The notes: generated from the letters alone by a model not told the origin. DNA of 6,326 nucleotides from Acidobacteriota bacterium (GCA_021817755.1 JAKAGC010000244.1:1-6326), one strand, 5' to 3'; positions 1 through 6,186 are shown, numbered from the stretch's first letter. Made by a program: numbers and translations.

Positions 1-638
1 AATATCCGGTCCAGTTTTTTTCCTCGTGAATCTTGTTTAAATACTCCCGGACCATAATAATTATCTGTTTTGATATCGATTATCGTTCTGTTATTGTCCA
101 GGCGGATATACTGATCAGGAAGGACTCGAAACAGCGCTTTTATTTCCGTTTCCGCTTCGTTTAACCGAAGTTCCGATTGTTTATTTGTTGTGATATCCGT
201 AATTATTGCTACTGAAAATACATCTTCATTTTCTATCTGATTTGAGATCAACTGTGAAACCGGCAAAAATCGAATCAACAGAAACCGTTTTAAGTACGAA
301 TCATATATCCGGTATTCGAATACTTTAGTTTCAATCAATCTTTCTCTGGCGATTTCCCTATATATATCGAAATGGCATTTTTCTACCGGGCACTCTTTGT
401 GAAAAAGTTTATGATACGGAATACCCTTTAAATGACTCACTTGTCCAAGTCCCCAGGTTTCAACCGCTCGATTTCCTCTAATTATCACTCCATCTGCATT
501 TAGAAGGAGTACAATATCCGAAAATGAATCCACAGTTAATTCCAACTGTTTTTTGGCTTGTTCGATACTTTTTACAGTTTCTATAATATTTTCATTGTTT
601 GTAAGCAATAAATCTATCTCTTTATATTTATTATCCAT
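1..638 (-). CDS. PAS-domain sensor/signalling protein, N-terminal 212 residues (cut by window edge)
   Basis: An open frame runs from an ATG at 638 to the left edge without a stop and encodes 212 residues. Residues 1-33 look helical and charged. Residues about 34-155 resemble a PAS domain: DSFSDIVLLLNADGVI, then RGNRAVETWG, ending in the typical VAIITDIT strand. A linker helix with repeated E/L residues (about 152-170) leads into a second PAS-like start (ALFRVLPDQYIRLD, then RGKKL), which the edge cuts. PAS1 contains H80-K-E-C83 and C88, a Cys pair seen in a subset of PAS domains. There is no signal peptide or membrane segment, so the visible part is probably cytoplasmic. The output domain (histidine kinase, GGDEF or other) lies outside the window, so the role stays at 'sensor'. 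This is the only in-frame ATG after an upstream TAA. A weak GAGAG (649-653) stands 10 bases before it. The gene lies 172 bases after the helicase on the same strand and may have its own promoter. Confidence 0.85.
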   Translation of the reverse strand, partial: MDNKYKEIDLLLTNNENIIETVKSIEQAKKQLELTVDSFSDIVLLLNADGVIIRGNRAVETWGLGQVSHLKGIPYHKLFHKECPVEKCHFDIYREIARERLIETKVFEYRIYDSYLKRFLLIRFLPVSQLISNQIENEDVFSVAIITDITTNKQSELRLNEAETEIKALFRVLPDQYIRLDNNRTIIDIKTDNYYGPGVFKQDSRGKKLDRI

Positions 639-659
639 AATAAATTCACTCTCGCCACT

Positions 660-688
660 ATTTTATCCCATTCAAAAAAGCAAAGCAA
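660..688 (-). promoter_or_regulatory. Candidate sigma70-type promoter for the PAS gene
   Basis: On the minus strand TTGCTT (688-683) is followed by exactly 17 bases and TAAAAT (665-660). The -10 box matches five of six consensus bases, but the -35 box only three. The predicted transcript would start near 653, almost at the putative GAGAG ribosome binding site, leaving a very short leader. In AT-rich DNA such matches arise by chance, so this is weak support for separate transcription of the sensor. Confidence 0.25.
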
Positions 689-810
689 CACAATAAAAAT
701 ACAATCATTCCAGGAAAGATAATCCTGTTACTTTAAGAGTGAGGTAATATAAAAGAGAAAAAATTTAATAAAAAAAATAGTAAAAATTTATTGGGATGAT
801 TCTAAAAAAA

Positions 811-2829
811 TTAAAATGGATCTTCTTTTTCGAATTCCAGCACTCCGATTTCCGTTAAGTCTCCGAAATTTCTCATTTCTGTTATAAACATTGAAGGATC
901 AGAAAAAGCCATGCTGTAAGGTGAGACATTATTCCAGCTAAAGGAGCGGACTTCCAATTCCGGGGAGATCAGGTAAAGATTTTGCCGTGCGCGAGTTGCC
1001 GCTACATAGAATAAACGTCGTTCTTCTTCCAGGTCTTCCCCTTCATCCATCGACTGCATCGAAGGAAAGTAGCCGTCTACCAGGTGTATAATAAACACCG
1101 TGTGCCATTCCAGGCCCTTTGCCGAATGGATTGTCGATAAAACCAATTTTTCATCTTCATTATCCGATGCTTCTGTATCCACCTGCGATGTATTCGGTGG
1201 TTCCAGCACCATTTCCGTCAGCATTTGTTCCAATGCCCCGTATCTTTCGGAAATCCTAAGTAATGATTCCAGGTCTAACCGGCGTTTTCTGTAATCATCG
1301 TAAGTTGATTCAAGGATTGGTACATAGTATTCTAAAACCAATTCAAGCATTCGTACCGGTTTTATTTTACCTTTCTTTAGTATCGATAATAATTCATGTA
1401 ATTTTCGTAATTCGCCGGAGAATTTTTTCTTTCCCCAGGGTTCTGCGATTAGGGCATTTAAATTTCCACCTTCATAAAAAATACTATCTATGATTTTTTT
1501 TCCTGTACCCGGTCCCACTCCTTCCAGAAGTAGCAATAAACGCAGCCATGCCACTTCATCGAAAGGATTATGAATAACTCGTAAATAGGACATAATATCT
1601 TTGATATGTGCTGCCTCTGCGAATTTCAACCCACCAAATTTTATAAATGGAATATTCGCTGTTTTCAAATGCACTTCCAGATCATTCGAATGCCACGATG
1701 CCCGAAAAAGAACCGCTATCTCATCCAGTTTTACACCTTCTTCTCTCAGTTCCAGTACTCGATTCACAATAAAAGCCGATTGGTTTGTCTCTTCCACACC
1801 ATCGATATAAACCGGTTTCTGTACTCCTTCTATAGTTGAAAAAAGTTCTTTCGAATACTTTTCTTTCGATTCCTCTATAATTCCATTTGTTAAATCAAGG
1901 ATTGGTTTTGTACTTCTGTAGTTCTGTTCCAGGGTAATAATCGATGTCCCAGGAAAATAAGAAGGGAAATCCATTATATTCCTGAAATTGGCTCCCCTGA
2001 AAGAATAGATGCTCTGTGAATCATCCCCTACTGCCATCACATTATGATGCTCCGATGCCAATAAAATCGTAATTTCTGCTTGTAATCTGTTTGTATCCTG
2101 GTATTCGTCCACCATAATATATTTATAGGTATTGGATATTTTTTTCCGAATTTCTTCGTTATTTTCGAGAAGTTTTTTCAGATTGATCAGTAGATCATCG
2201 TAATCCATTACCATCTTTTCTTTTTTAAAGCGTACATACTGTTCCGATACTTTTAGAATAGTATCAATATCTTCTTTATATTGGGAGTAGTATTGAAAAA
2301 CGATATCATCGACCGGAATGCATTTATTGATCGATTTGGAAATCATATCCAGGAGCGTATTCTTGCGTGGGAATCGCCTATCTTTTTTATTTAGGCCCAT
2401 TTCCGTTCTGATGATATTAAGAATATCTTCCGCATCGCTTCTGTCGACGATAGTGAAATTCGGAGGCATCCCGATATACAGTGCATATTTCCTTAAAATC
2501 GAATTGGCAAATGAATGAAAAGTTCCTCCCGATACACTTTTACAACGTTCATCCAGGATAGTTGATGCCCGGCGCATCATCTCTTCCGATGCTTTTCGGG
2601 TAAATGTAAGTAAAAGAATCGACTGCGGATCGATCTTATTTTCCACCATATAAGCCATTCGGTAAATCAGGGTTCGTGTTTTTCCCGTTCCTGCCCCTGC
2701 AATAACCAAAAAAGGCCCCTTAATACTCGTTACAGCCTCATATTGTTGGGGATTTAATTCATTGCGGTAATCGATTATATATGAAATTTCAGCAGCAGTC
2801 GTACTTTTCTTAATGACAAATTTTTTCAT
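811..2829 (-). CDS. UvrD/Rep-family superfamily 1A DNA helicase
   Basis: This 672-residue protein has all the motifs of an ATP-dependent 3'-5' DNA helicase of the UvrD/PcrA/Rep family. They are the Q motif LNPQQYEAV (25-33), Walker A AGAGTGKT (44-51), motif Ia LLLTFTRKASEEM (62-74), Ib GGTFHSFA (101-108), MDYDDLL (208-214), Walker B VDEYQD (240-245), motif III VGDDSQSIYSFRGA (267-280), motif IV EQNYRS (301-306), motif V STIHSAKGLEW (565-575) and motif VI FYVAATRAR (607-615, likely arginine finger R613). Family members unwind DNA in repair, replication restart or removal of proteins from DNA. The length equals Rep (about 673) and is about 50 residues shorter than UvrD/PcrA. The C-terminal RNA-polymerase-binding segment of those proteins is absent, so I give no gene symbol. 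The ATG at 2829 has no Shine-Dalgarno sequence. Residues 1-24, before the Q motif, resemble the leaders of related helicases, which favours this start. A 40-codon ORF ends 12 bases upstream. Confidence 0.95.
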   Translation of the reverse strand: MKKFVIKKSTTAAEISYIIDYRNELNPQQYEAVTSIKGPFLVIAGAGTGKTRTLIYRMAYMVENKIDPQSILLLTFTRKASEEMMRRASTILDERCKSVSGGTFHSFANSILRKYALYIGMPPNFTIVDRSDAEDILNIIRTEMGLNKKDRRFPRKNTLLDMISKSINKCIPVDDIVFQYYSQYKEDIDTILKVSEQYVRFKKEKMVMDYDDLLINLKKLLENNEEIRKKISNTYKYIMVDEYQDTNRLQAEITILLASEHHNVMAVGDDSQSIYSFRGANFRNIMDFPSYFPGTSIITLEQNYRSTKPILDLTNGIIEESKEKYSKELFSTIEGVQKPVYIDGVEETNQSAFIVNRVLELREEGVKLDEIAVLFRASWHSNDLEVHLKTANIPFIKFGGLKFAEAAHIKDIMSYLRVIHNPFDEVAWLRLLLLLEGVGPGTGKKIIDSIFYEGGNLNALIAEPWGKKKFSGELRKLHELLSILKKGKIKPVRMLELVLEYYVPILESTYDDYRKRRLDLESLLRISERYGALEQMLTEMVLEPPNTSQVDTEASDNEDEKLVLSTIHSAKGLEWHTVFIIHLVDGYFPSMQSMDEGEDLEEERRLFYVAATRARQNLYLISPELEVRSFSWNNVSPYSMAFSDPSMFITEMRNFGDLTEIGVLEFEKEDPF

Positions 2830-2835
2830 GGAAAC

Positions 2836-2864
2836 ATTTTATTATATGATTGTGATAAAATCAA
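2836..2864 (-). promoter_or_regulatory. Candidate promoter immediately before the helicase
   Basis: On the minus strand TTGATT (2864-2859) is separated by 17 bases from TAAAAT (2841-2836), and a perfect TATAAT (2846-2841) overlaps it. With the 17-base spacing, transcription would begin at or within a base or two of the helicase ATG, giving a leaderless mRNA. This fits the missing ribosome binding site. The same TTGATT hexamer forms the -35 box of the two plus-strand promoters. The element lies inside the end of the upstream 40-codon ORF. Confidence 0.4.
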
Positions 2865-2964
2865 CCATATACCGTTCTCTCATCGATCCCCTTCCGCGTG
2901 GTCTTATATTGAATGACTCCCAGGCAGCTAATATGAGAATAGAGATTCCGTATAAATAGAACAT
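2842..2964 (-). CDS. Possible small membrane protein (40 aa) upstream of the helicase
   Basis: An ATG at 2964 opens a 40-codon frame ending in TAA at 2844-2842, only 12 bases before the helicase start. GAGGAG at 2972-2967 stands just upstream. The spacing is 2 bases from GAGGAG, or 4 bases if only the first GAGG pairs, so the site is good in sequence but tight. An in-frame TGA closes the frame upstream. The product begins with a hydrophobic stretch (FYLYGISILILAAW, residues 2-15). A basic, Arg-rich part follows (RPRGRGSMRERY, 21-32), consistent with one N-out or N-in membrane helix. I do not recognise it. It could be a real small protein, a leader peptide coupling translation to the helicase, or a chance ORF. 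The strongest arguments for it are the Shine-Dalgarno match and the close linkage. Confidence 0.35.
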   Translation of the reverse strand: MFYLYGISILILAAWESFNIRPRGRGSMRERYMVDFITII

Positions 2965-3056
2965 CTCTCCTCAATTCGATAGATTATCCTTCTTTTTTAG
3001 TTATTCCTTTCGCCTTTCGTCTCAAAAAAAAATTACATTTACAGCCAATTCAATAA
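2965..3056. other. Intergenic stretch without recognisable features
   Basis: Between the small ORF and the repeat array the sequence has no convincing ORF, promoter pair or hairpin on either strand beyond the GAGGAG at 2967-2972 described for the small ORF. A run of nine A residues (3024-3032) is the only simple feature. Confidence 0.5.
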
Positions 3057-3080
3057 AAAAGTGAAGACAGCTTCACTTTT
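3055..3080 (-). terminator. Hairpin with T-run at the left border of the repeat array
   Basis: AAAAGTGAAG (3057-3066) and CTTCACTTTT (3071-3080) form a perfect 10-bp stem around a four-base loop, ACAG. Read on the minus strand, the stem is followed by an uninterrupted T-run ending at 3055, as in an intrinsic terminator. On the plus strand the descending arm itself ends in TTTT, so the element could act in both directions. The stem has only modest GC content. It would shield the leftward genes from transcripts coming out of the array. It is also the first, half-length copy of the 42-bp repeat. Confidence 0.35.
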
Positions 3081-3713
3081 AATGAGAATAGCTTCACTTG
3101 GAAGGAAGGCATTGCATCTTTTTATGAAGATAGCTTTATTCCGAAATAGGACATTGCATTTTTTAATGAGGTCAGCTTCATTCGGAAATAGGCCATTGCA
3201 TCTTTTTATGAGGACATCCTTCATTCAGAAGGAGAAAATTGTATCTTTTTATGAGGAAAGTCTCACTCAAAAAGAGGACATTGCATTTTTTTGTGAGGGC
3301 AGTCTTATTCAGAAAGAGGACTTTTCATCTTTTAATAGAAAAACCTCCATTCAGAAGGAGAGCATTGCATCTTTTAATGAAGACAGTCTTCATTCAGAAA
3401 GAGAATATTGCATCTTTTTATGAGGACAGCTTTATTCAGAAATAGGACATTGCATTTTTGAATGAAGGCAGCTTCATTCGGAAATAGGACATTGCATCTT
3501 TTAATGAAGATAGCTTCATTCAGAAGGAAGGCATTCTCTCATTTTGTGAAGACAGCTTCATTCGGAAATAGGACATTGCATCATTTAATGAAGACAGCTT
3601 CACTCAGAAGGAAGTCATTCTCTCATTTAGTGAAGACAGCTTCACTCAGAAGGAAGTCATTCTCTCATTTAGTGAAGACAGCTTCACTCAGAGTGAAGTT
3701 AATCTCATTATTT
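3061..3713. repeat. 42-bp tandem repeat array, about 15.5 units
   Basis: Units begin with [A/G]TGAAGACAGCTTCATTC and end in a variable half, either type 1 (AATAGGACATTGCATCTTTT) or type 2 (AGGAAGTCATTCTCTCATTT). Unit starts fall at 3061 (half-length, 21 bases), 3082, 3124, 3166, 3208, 3251, 3293, 3335, 3377, 3420, 3462, 3504, 3546, 3588, 3630 and 3672; the last fades out near 3713. The step is 42 bases except for two of 43, each caused by one extra base next to the dyad (about 3217 and 3387). From 3462 the halves alternate type 1/type 2, making an 84-bp super-unit. Units 3588 and 3630 differ only at their first base, showing recent duplication. There are no unique spacers, so this is not CRISPR. 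Because 42 is divisible by three, several frames on both strands stay open for 60-120 codons. These frames have no good ribosome binding site, and the frame set by the repeat unit breaks at both 43-base units and at a TGA (3459-3461). I treat the array as non-coding. Confidence 0.9.
3671..3698 (+). repeat. Overlapping alternative hairpins at the right end of the array
   Basis: Three arms stand in a row: AGTGAAG (3671-3677), CTTCACT (3682-3688) and AGTGAAG (3692-3698). The middle arm can pair perfectly over 7 bp with either neighbour, with loops of ACAG or CAG, so the two hairpins exclude each other. The left hairpin is the normal dyad of a repeat unit, which also occurs complete at 3629-3646. 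The right one exists only here, where the array degenerates. Confidence 0.6.
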
Positions 3714-3720
3714 GGGAAGT

Positions 3721-3876
3721 TAATCGAGTTCGGAAACAAGATAAAAGAAAAAATTAATAAATCAAATAATTCAAAATCAAATTCACGATAATATAAATTA
3801 GGTTATTGCATAAGGACAAAAATTTGTTTAAATGGGAAAATTTATACTTTTAAAATGATAATTCTTAATATGAAAA
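3721..3876. other. AT-rich spacer between repeat array and promoter
   Basis: This stretch is AT-rich with many A and T runs. A frame open from 3462 through the end of the array continues into it with a Lys/Asn-rich tail and stops at 3789-3791, without a plausible start signal. I see no RNA gene, hairpin of note or convincing ORF here. Confidence 0.4.
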
Positions 3877-3905
3877 TTGATTTTTAGGAAGAGCAGTACT
3901 ATAAT
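3877..3905 (+). promoter_or_regulatory. Promoter of the first propeller gene
   Basis: TTGATT (3877-3882), 17 bases, then a perfect TATAAT (3900-3905), predicting a start near 3912 and a leader of about 54 bases. The -35 box stands exactly 1189 bases before the equivalent TTGATT of the second paralogue. This is the same offset as between the two coding regions, so the promoter belongs to the duplicated unit. Its conservation there supports function. Confidence 0.6.
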
Positions 3906-3956
3906 TAATTTTAAGGTAATAAGAGGCATCCTGAGTTATTTATAGTAGATAGATGC

Positions 3957-3960
3957 GAGG
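3957..3960 (+). promoter_or_regulatory. Ribosome binding site that selects a TTG start
   Basis: GAGG ends five bases before the TTG at 3966, a normal distance, but 17 bases before the ATG at 3978. The spacing therefore favours initiation at TTG. The second paralogue has ATG at the equivalent codon, which agrees. Confidence 0.55.
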
Positions 3961-3965
3961 TAAAA

Positions 3966-4997
3966 TTGTTAATAAAAATGAAATCAAATAAAAAAGTAAA
4001 TAGCTCCATTTTGGTATTATTCACAGGAATTTTTATATTTTCCGTTCGAATAATAAGCGCAGAGAATTTTAAAATTATCGATATCCCAGTAAACATAAAA
4101 ACTGAAGAGAATGTAGCCCGAGTTTCTATTGTTAATAATCTATCAAAAACCGGAGAAATCTATCGAGTAGGTGATATTATTATTATTGGAGATGCCATTT
4201 ATGCTACTTTCTCAAAAACCTGTGAAGTAATTAAATTTAACCTCAATGGGAAGATTGAATCTCGCATAGGACGAGCAGGTGCAGGGCCAGCGGAATTTAA
4301 ATGGATATGTCCGGCAAAACCTTATAAAAATCAAGTTGCGGTATTGGATCAAAAATTAAGGAAGATTGCAATTTTTAACCAAAAACTCGAATTGATAAAA
4401 GAATTTAGATTGAAATTCGGTTATACGGATTTCTTTGTTGACAAACAGAATAGATTTATCTTCATCAGTCCCTCCGATAAAAATTATTATTTCGAGATTT
4501 GTTCAGAAGAAGGAAAACCTGAGAAATTTTTTGGAAAAACAAAATATCCTCAAAGTCAGAAAATAGTAGATGGAGCTTTGGAATTTGAAGATGTATGGGT
4601 GACATTGTATATACCCGATCAAAATGGAGTATTGGCTGGTTTTAGTAATAGATACGATTTGTTGTATTATAAAAATGAGAAGCAAACACTTGAAATTCGG
4701 GCAGCAAAAGGTTTTTTTGAGTCAAGAGTAGAAAACATTATGGGAAAAAATTATAAGATGCCAAAAGATCGTGTTCTATACTTGGCCAGGTCTCAAAACC
4801 GTTTATATTATTTTTATAATAGGAGTCAGAAAACCTTCTGTGATATATTCGATATAAATAATTTTCGATTGATTCGAAGATTAAGAATTTTTCCCGGGTG
4901 TGTTAAGATCACTCATTATAAAGAAAATATTTTCTATGGGCTACGATATGATAGTAACCAGGAGGATGATTTAATTTTGGTTAAAATTACATTATAA
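3966..4997 (+). CDS. Exported six-bladed beta-propeller-like protein, paralogue 1
   Basis: This 343-residue protein starts at TTG (3966); the alternative ATG at 3978 would shorten it by four residues. A signal peptide is visible: basic MLIKMKSNKK, hydrophobic core about 14-30, probable cleavage after S-A32 before ENFK. The mature part has short beta-strand-like blocks, such as VGDIIIIGDAIYATF (68-82) and VIKFNLNGKIESRIGRAGAGPAEF (88-111). The G-R-x-G-x-GP-x-EF element is typical of secreted NHL-like/six-bladed propellers, where a blade strand ends in this loop. Further blade-like units are VAVLDQKLRKIAIF (124-137) and LYIPDQNGVLAGF (214-226). No catalytic residues are recognisable; such proteins usually bind a ligand or partner in the periplasm or outside, so the function is unknown. 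It is the first of a tandem pair, with its own promoter and no clear terminator after it. Compared with paralogue 2, the N-terminal 84 mature residues are nearly identical, but the middle 163 are only about 52% identical. Confidence 0.85.
   Translation: MLIKMKSNKKVNSSILVLFTGIFIFSVRIISAENFKIIDIPVNIKTEENVARVSIVNNLSKTGEIYRVGDIIIIGDAIYATFSKTCEVIKFNLNGKIESRIGRAGAGPAEFKWICPAKPYKNQVAVLDQKLRKIAIFNQKLELIKEFRLKFGYTDFFVDKQNRFIFISPSDKNYYFEICSEEGKPEKFFGKTKYPQSQKIVDGALEFEDVWVTLYIPDQNGVLAGFSNRYDLLYYKNEKQTLEIRAAKGFFESRVENIMGKNYKMPKDRVLYLARSQNRLYYFYNRSQKTFCDIFDINNFRLIRRLRIFPGCVKITHYKENIFYGLRYDSNQEDDLILVKITL
4059..4310 (+). repeat. 5' near-identical block of the paralogue pair (second copy 5248-5499)
   Basis: From the codon at the signal-peptide cleavage site onward, 252 bases match the segment 5248-5499 with 8 mismatches and no gaps (about 97%). 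Similarity then drops abruptly at 4311/5500. The sharp edge is not expected from simple divergence and marks a conversion or recombination boundary. Confidence 0.85.
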
Positions 4998-5007
4998 AAA
5001 ATGGAAT
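4801..5007 (+). repeat. 3' conserved block of the paralogue pair (second copy 5990-6196)
   Basis: The last 207 bases, reaching 10 bases beyond the stop codon, match 5990-6196 with about 18 mismatches (about 91%). The first 65 bases carry only one mismatch and the rest are more diverged. The offset to the copy is again exactly 1189 bases. Confidence 0.8.
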
Positions 5008-5065
5008 CAAATTTGAAGCCCAATTTTCTATTCAACTTTAAGAAGTAAAACTTTTATAATAATAA

Positions 5066-5095
5066 TTGATTTTTTTTTTTATAATACTGTATAAT
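5066..5095 (+). promoter_or_regulatory. Promoter of the second propeller gene
   Basis: TTGATT (5066-5071), 18 bases including a T-tract, then TATAAT (5090-5095); another TATAAT lies at 5080-5085. The predicted start is near 5102, with a leader of about 56 bases. The -35 box is at the exact duplicated position of the first paralogue's promoter. The spacer has diverged from mixed sequence to mostly T, and is one base longer, so the two genes may differ in strength or control. Confidence 0.5.
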
Positions 5096-5157
5096 GAAAT
5101 TTAAATAAGTTAAGAAAAGGATTATAGCAACAAAAAATAGTGAACATGAGATAAAAA

Positions 5158-6186
5158 ATGCTAAAAATGAAATTGAAAAATATAATAACCAATTCAACTA
5201 CGATATTAATAATTTTATTCATTGGATTTTTATCTGGAAGAATAAGTGCAGAGAATTTTAAAATTATCGATATCCCAGGAAACATAAAAACTGAAGAGAA
5301 TGTAGCCCGAGTGTCTATTGTCAATAATCTATCAAAAACCGGAGAAATCTATCGAGCAGGTGATATTATTATTATTGGAGATGCCATTTATGCTACTTTC
5401 TCAAAAACCTGTGAAGTAATTAAATTTAACCTCAATGGTAAGATTGAATCTCGCGTAGGACGAGCAGGTGCCGGGCCAGCAGAATTTAAATGGATATGTA
5501 AACCCAGATCTTATAAAGAATATGTAGCAGTATTGGATCAAAGTCTCATGAAGATAGTTTTATTTAACACAAATCTTGAATTAATAAAAGAATTAAGAAT
5601 CAAAGATAATTATAAAGATTTTTTTGTTGATAAATTCAATCAATTCGTTTTTGTTGGACCATCAAGTAGAGATTATTATTTTGAAATATGTTCGGAGAAT
5701 TGTAAACCCATTAAGAAATTCGGAAAATGCCGTTATTATGAAGAAGAGAAATTAAATAAAAAAATTCACCATGGAGATTTCGTCATTAATCTTCTCTATT
5801 TGCCGGATCAGAATGGAATCCTTTGCAGTTATTATGGAATGTATAACCTTTGGTACTACCGTAATGAAAAAAAAACACTTGAAATAAGAGCAGAGAAAGA
5901 TTTTTTTTCCGGGAAATTTGAAAATATAATGGGAATAAAAGCATATACTACTAAGGATTACCCAATATACCTTTCTAAATTTCAAAACTGTTTATATTAT
6001 TTTTATAATAGGAGTCAGAAAACCTTCTGTGATATATTTGATATAAATAATTTTCAATTGATTCGAAGATTAATGATTTTTCCCAGGTGTGTTAGGATCG
6101 CTCAATACAAAGAGAATATTTTTTATGGATTTGGATATGATAGCAACCAGGAGGATGATTTAATTTTGGTTAAAATTATAATATAA
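5158..6186 (+). CDS. Exported six-bladed beta-propeller-like protein, paralogue 2
   Basis: This 342-residue protein starts at ATG 5158; another ATG follows at 5167. A weak GAG (5148-5150) stands seven bases upstream of the first. The signal peptide has a basic MLKMKLK start and a hydrophobic core about 14-26, with probable cleavage after S-A31 before ENFK. The mature 311 residues align without a gap to paralogue 1. Shared elements include the G-R-A-G-A-GP-A-EF loop (101-110), VAVLDQ (123-128), LELIKE (140-145), DFFVDK (154-159), YYFEICSE (173-180), PDQNG (216-220), TLEIRA (240-245) and a conserved C-terminal QEDDLILVKI (331-340). The middle differs at roughly half of the positions, including extra Cys and Tyr residues (N-C182-K-P, K-C191-R-Y). 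The location is probably periplasm or cell surface. No enzymatic motif is visible and the role is unknown. An exported ORF follows after 23 bases, suggesting one transcript. Confidence 0.85.
   Translation: MLKMKLKNIITNSTTILIILFIGFLSGRISAENFKIIDIPGNIKTEENVARVSIVNNLSKTGEIYRAGDIIIIGDAIYATFSKTCEVIKFNLNGKIESRVGRAGAGPAEFKWICKPRSYKEYVAVLDQSLMKIVLFNTNLELIKELRIKDNYKDFFVDKFNQFVFVGPSSRDYYFEICSENCKPIKKFGKCRYYEEEKLNKKIHHGDFVINLLYLPDQNGILCSYYGMYNLWYYRNEKKTLEIRAEKDFFSGKFENIMGIKAYTTKDYPIYLSKFQNCLYYFYNRSQKTFCDIFDINNFQLIRRLMIFPRCVRIAQYKENIFYGFGYDSNQEDDLILVKIII

Noticed and set aside
674..713. 16-codon hydrophobic ORF on the minus strand between helicase and sensor
   Set aside because: It is very short, has no usable ribosome binding site, and its hydrophobic composition is expected from T-rich DNA.
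711..727. Hairpin CAGGA / TCCTG as terminator of the helicase
   Set aside because: The stem is only 5 bp with a 7-base loop, and the T-rich stretch begins too far downstream on the minus strand.
1100..2518. Several 60-80 codon plus-strand ORFs within the helicase region
   Set aside because: They are antisense to a helicase with every conserved motif intact, and none has a recognisable domain.
3039..3224. 61-codon minus-strand ORF at the left side of the array
   Set aside because: It is the antisense reading of the repeat units, with no ribosome binding site; its openness follows from a period divisible by three.
3061..3713. CRISPR array
   Set aside because: The whole 42-base unit recurs with gradual drift; there are no unique spacers between constant repeats and no cas genes.
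3462..3791. 109-codon plus-strand ORF made of repeat units
   Set aside because: It has no Shine-Dalgarno sequence, the same frame has a TGA just before it, and it ends in AT-rich non-coding DNA. It is kept as a possibility in the findings only.
3933..3957. Possible 5-bp GCATC/GATGC stem next to the ribosome binding site of the first propeller gene
   Set aside because: The stem is short with a long AT-rich loop and is not preserved in the leader of the second paralogue.
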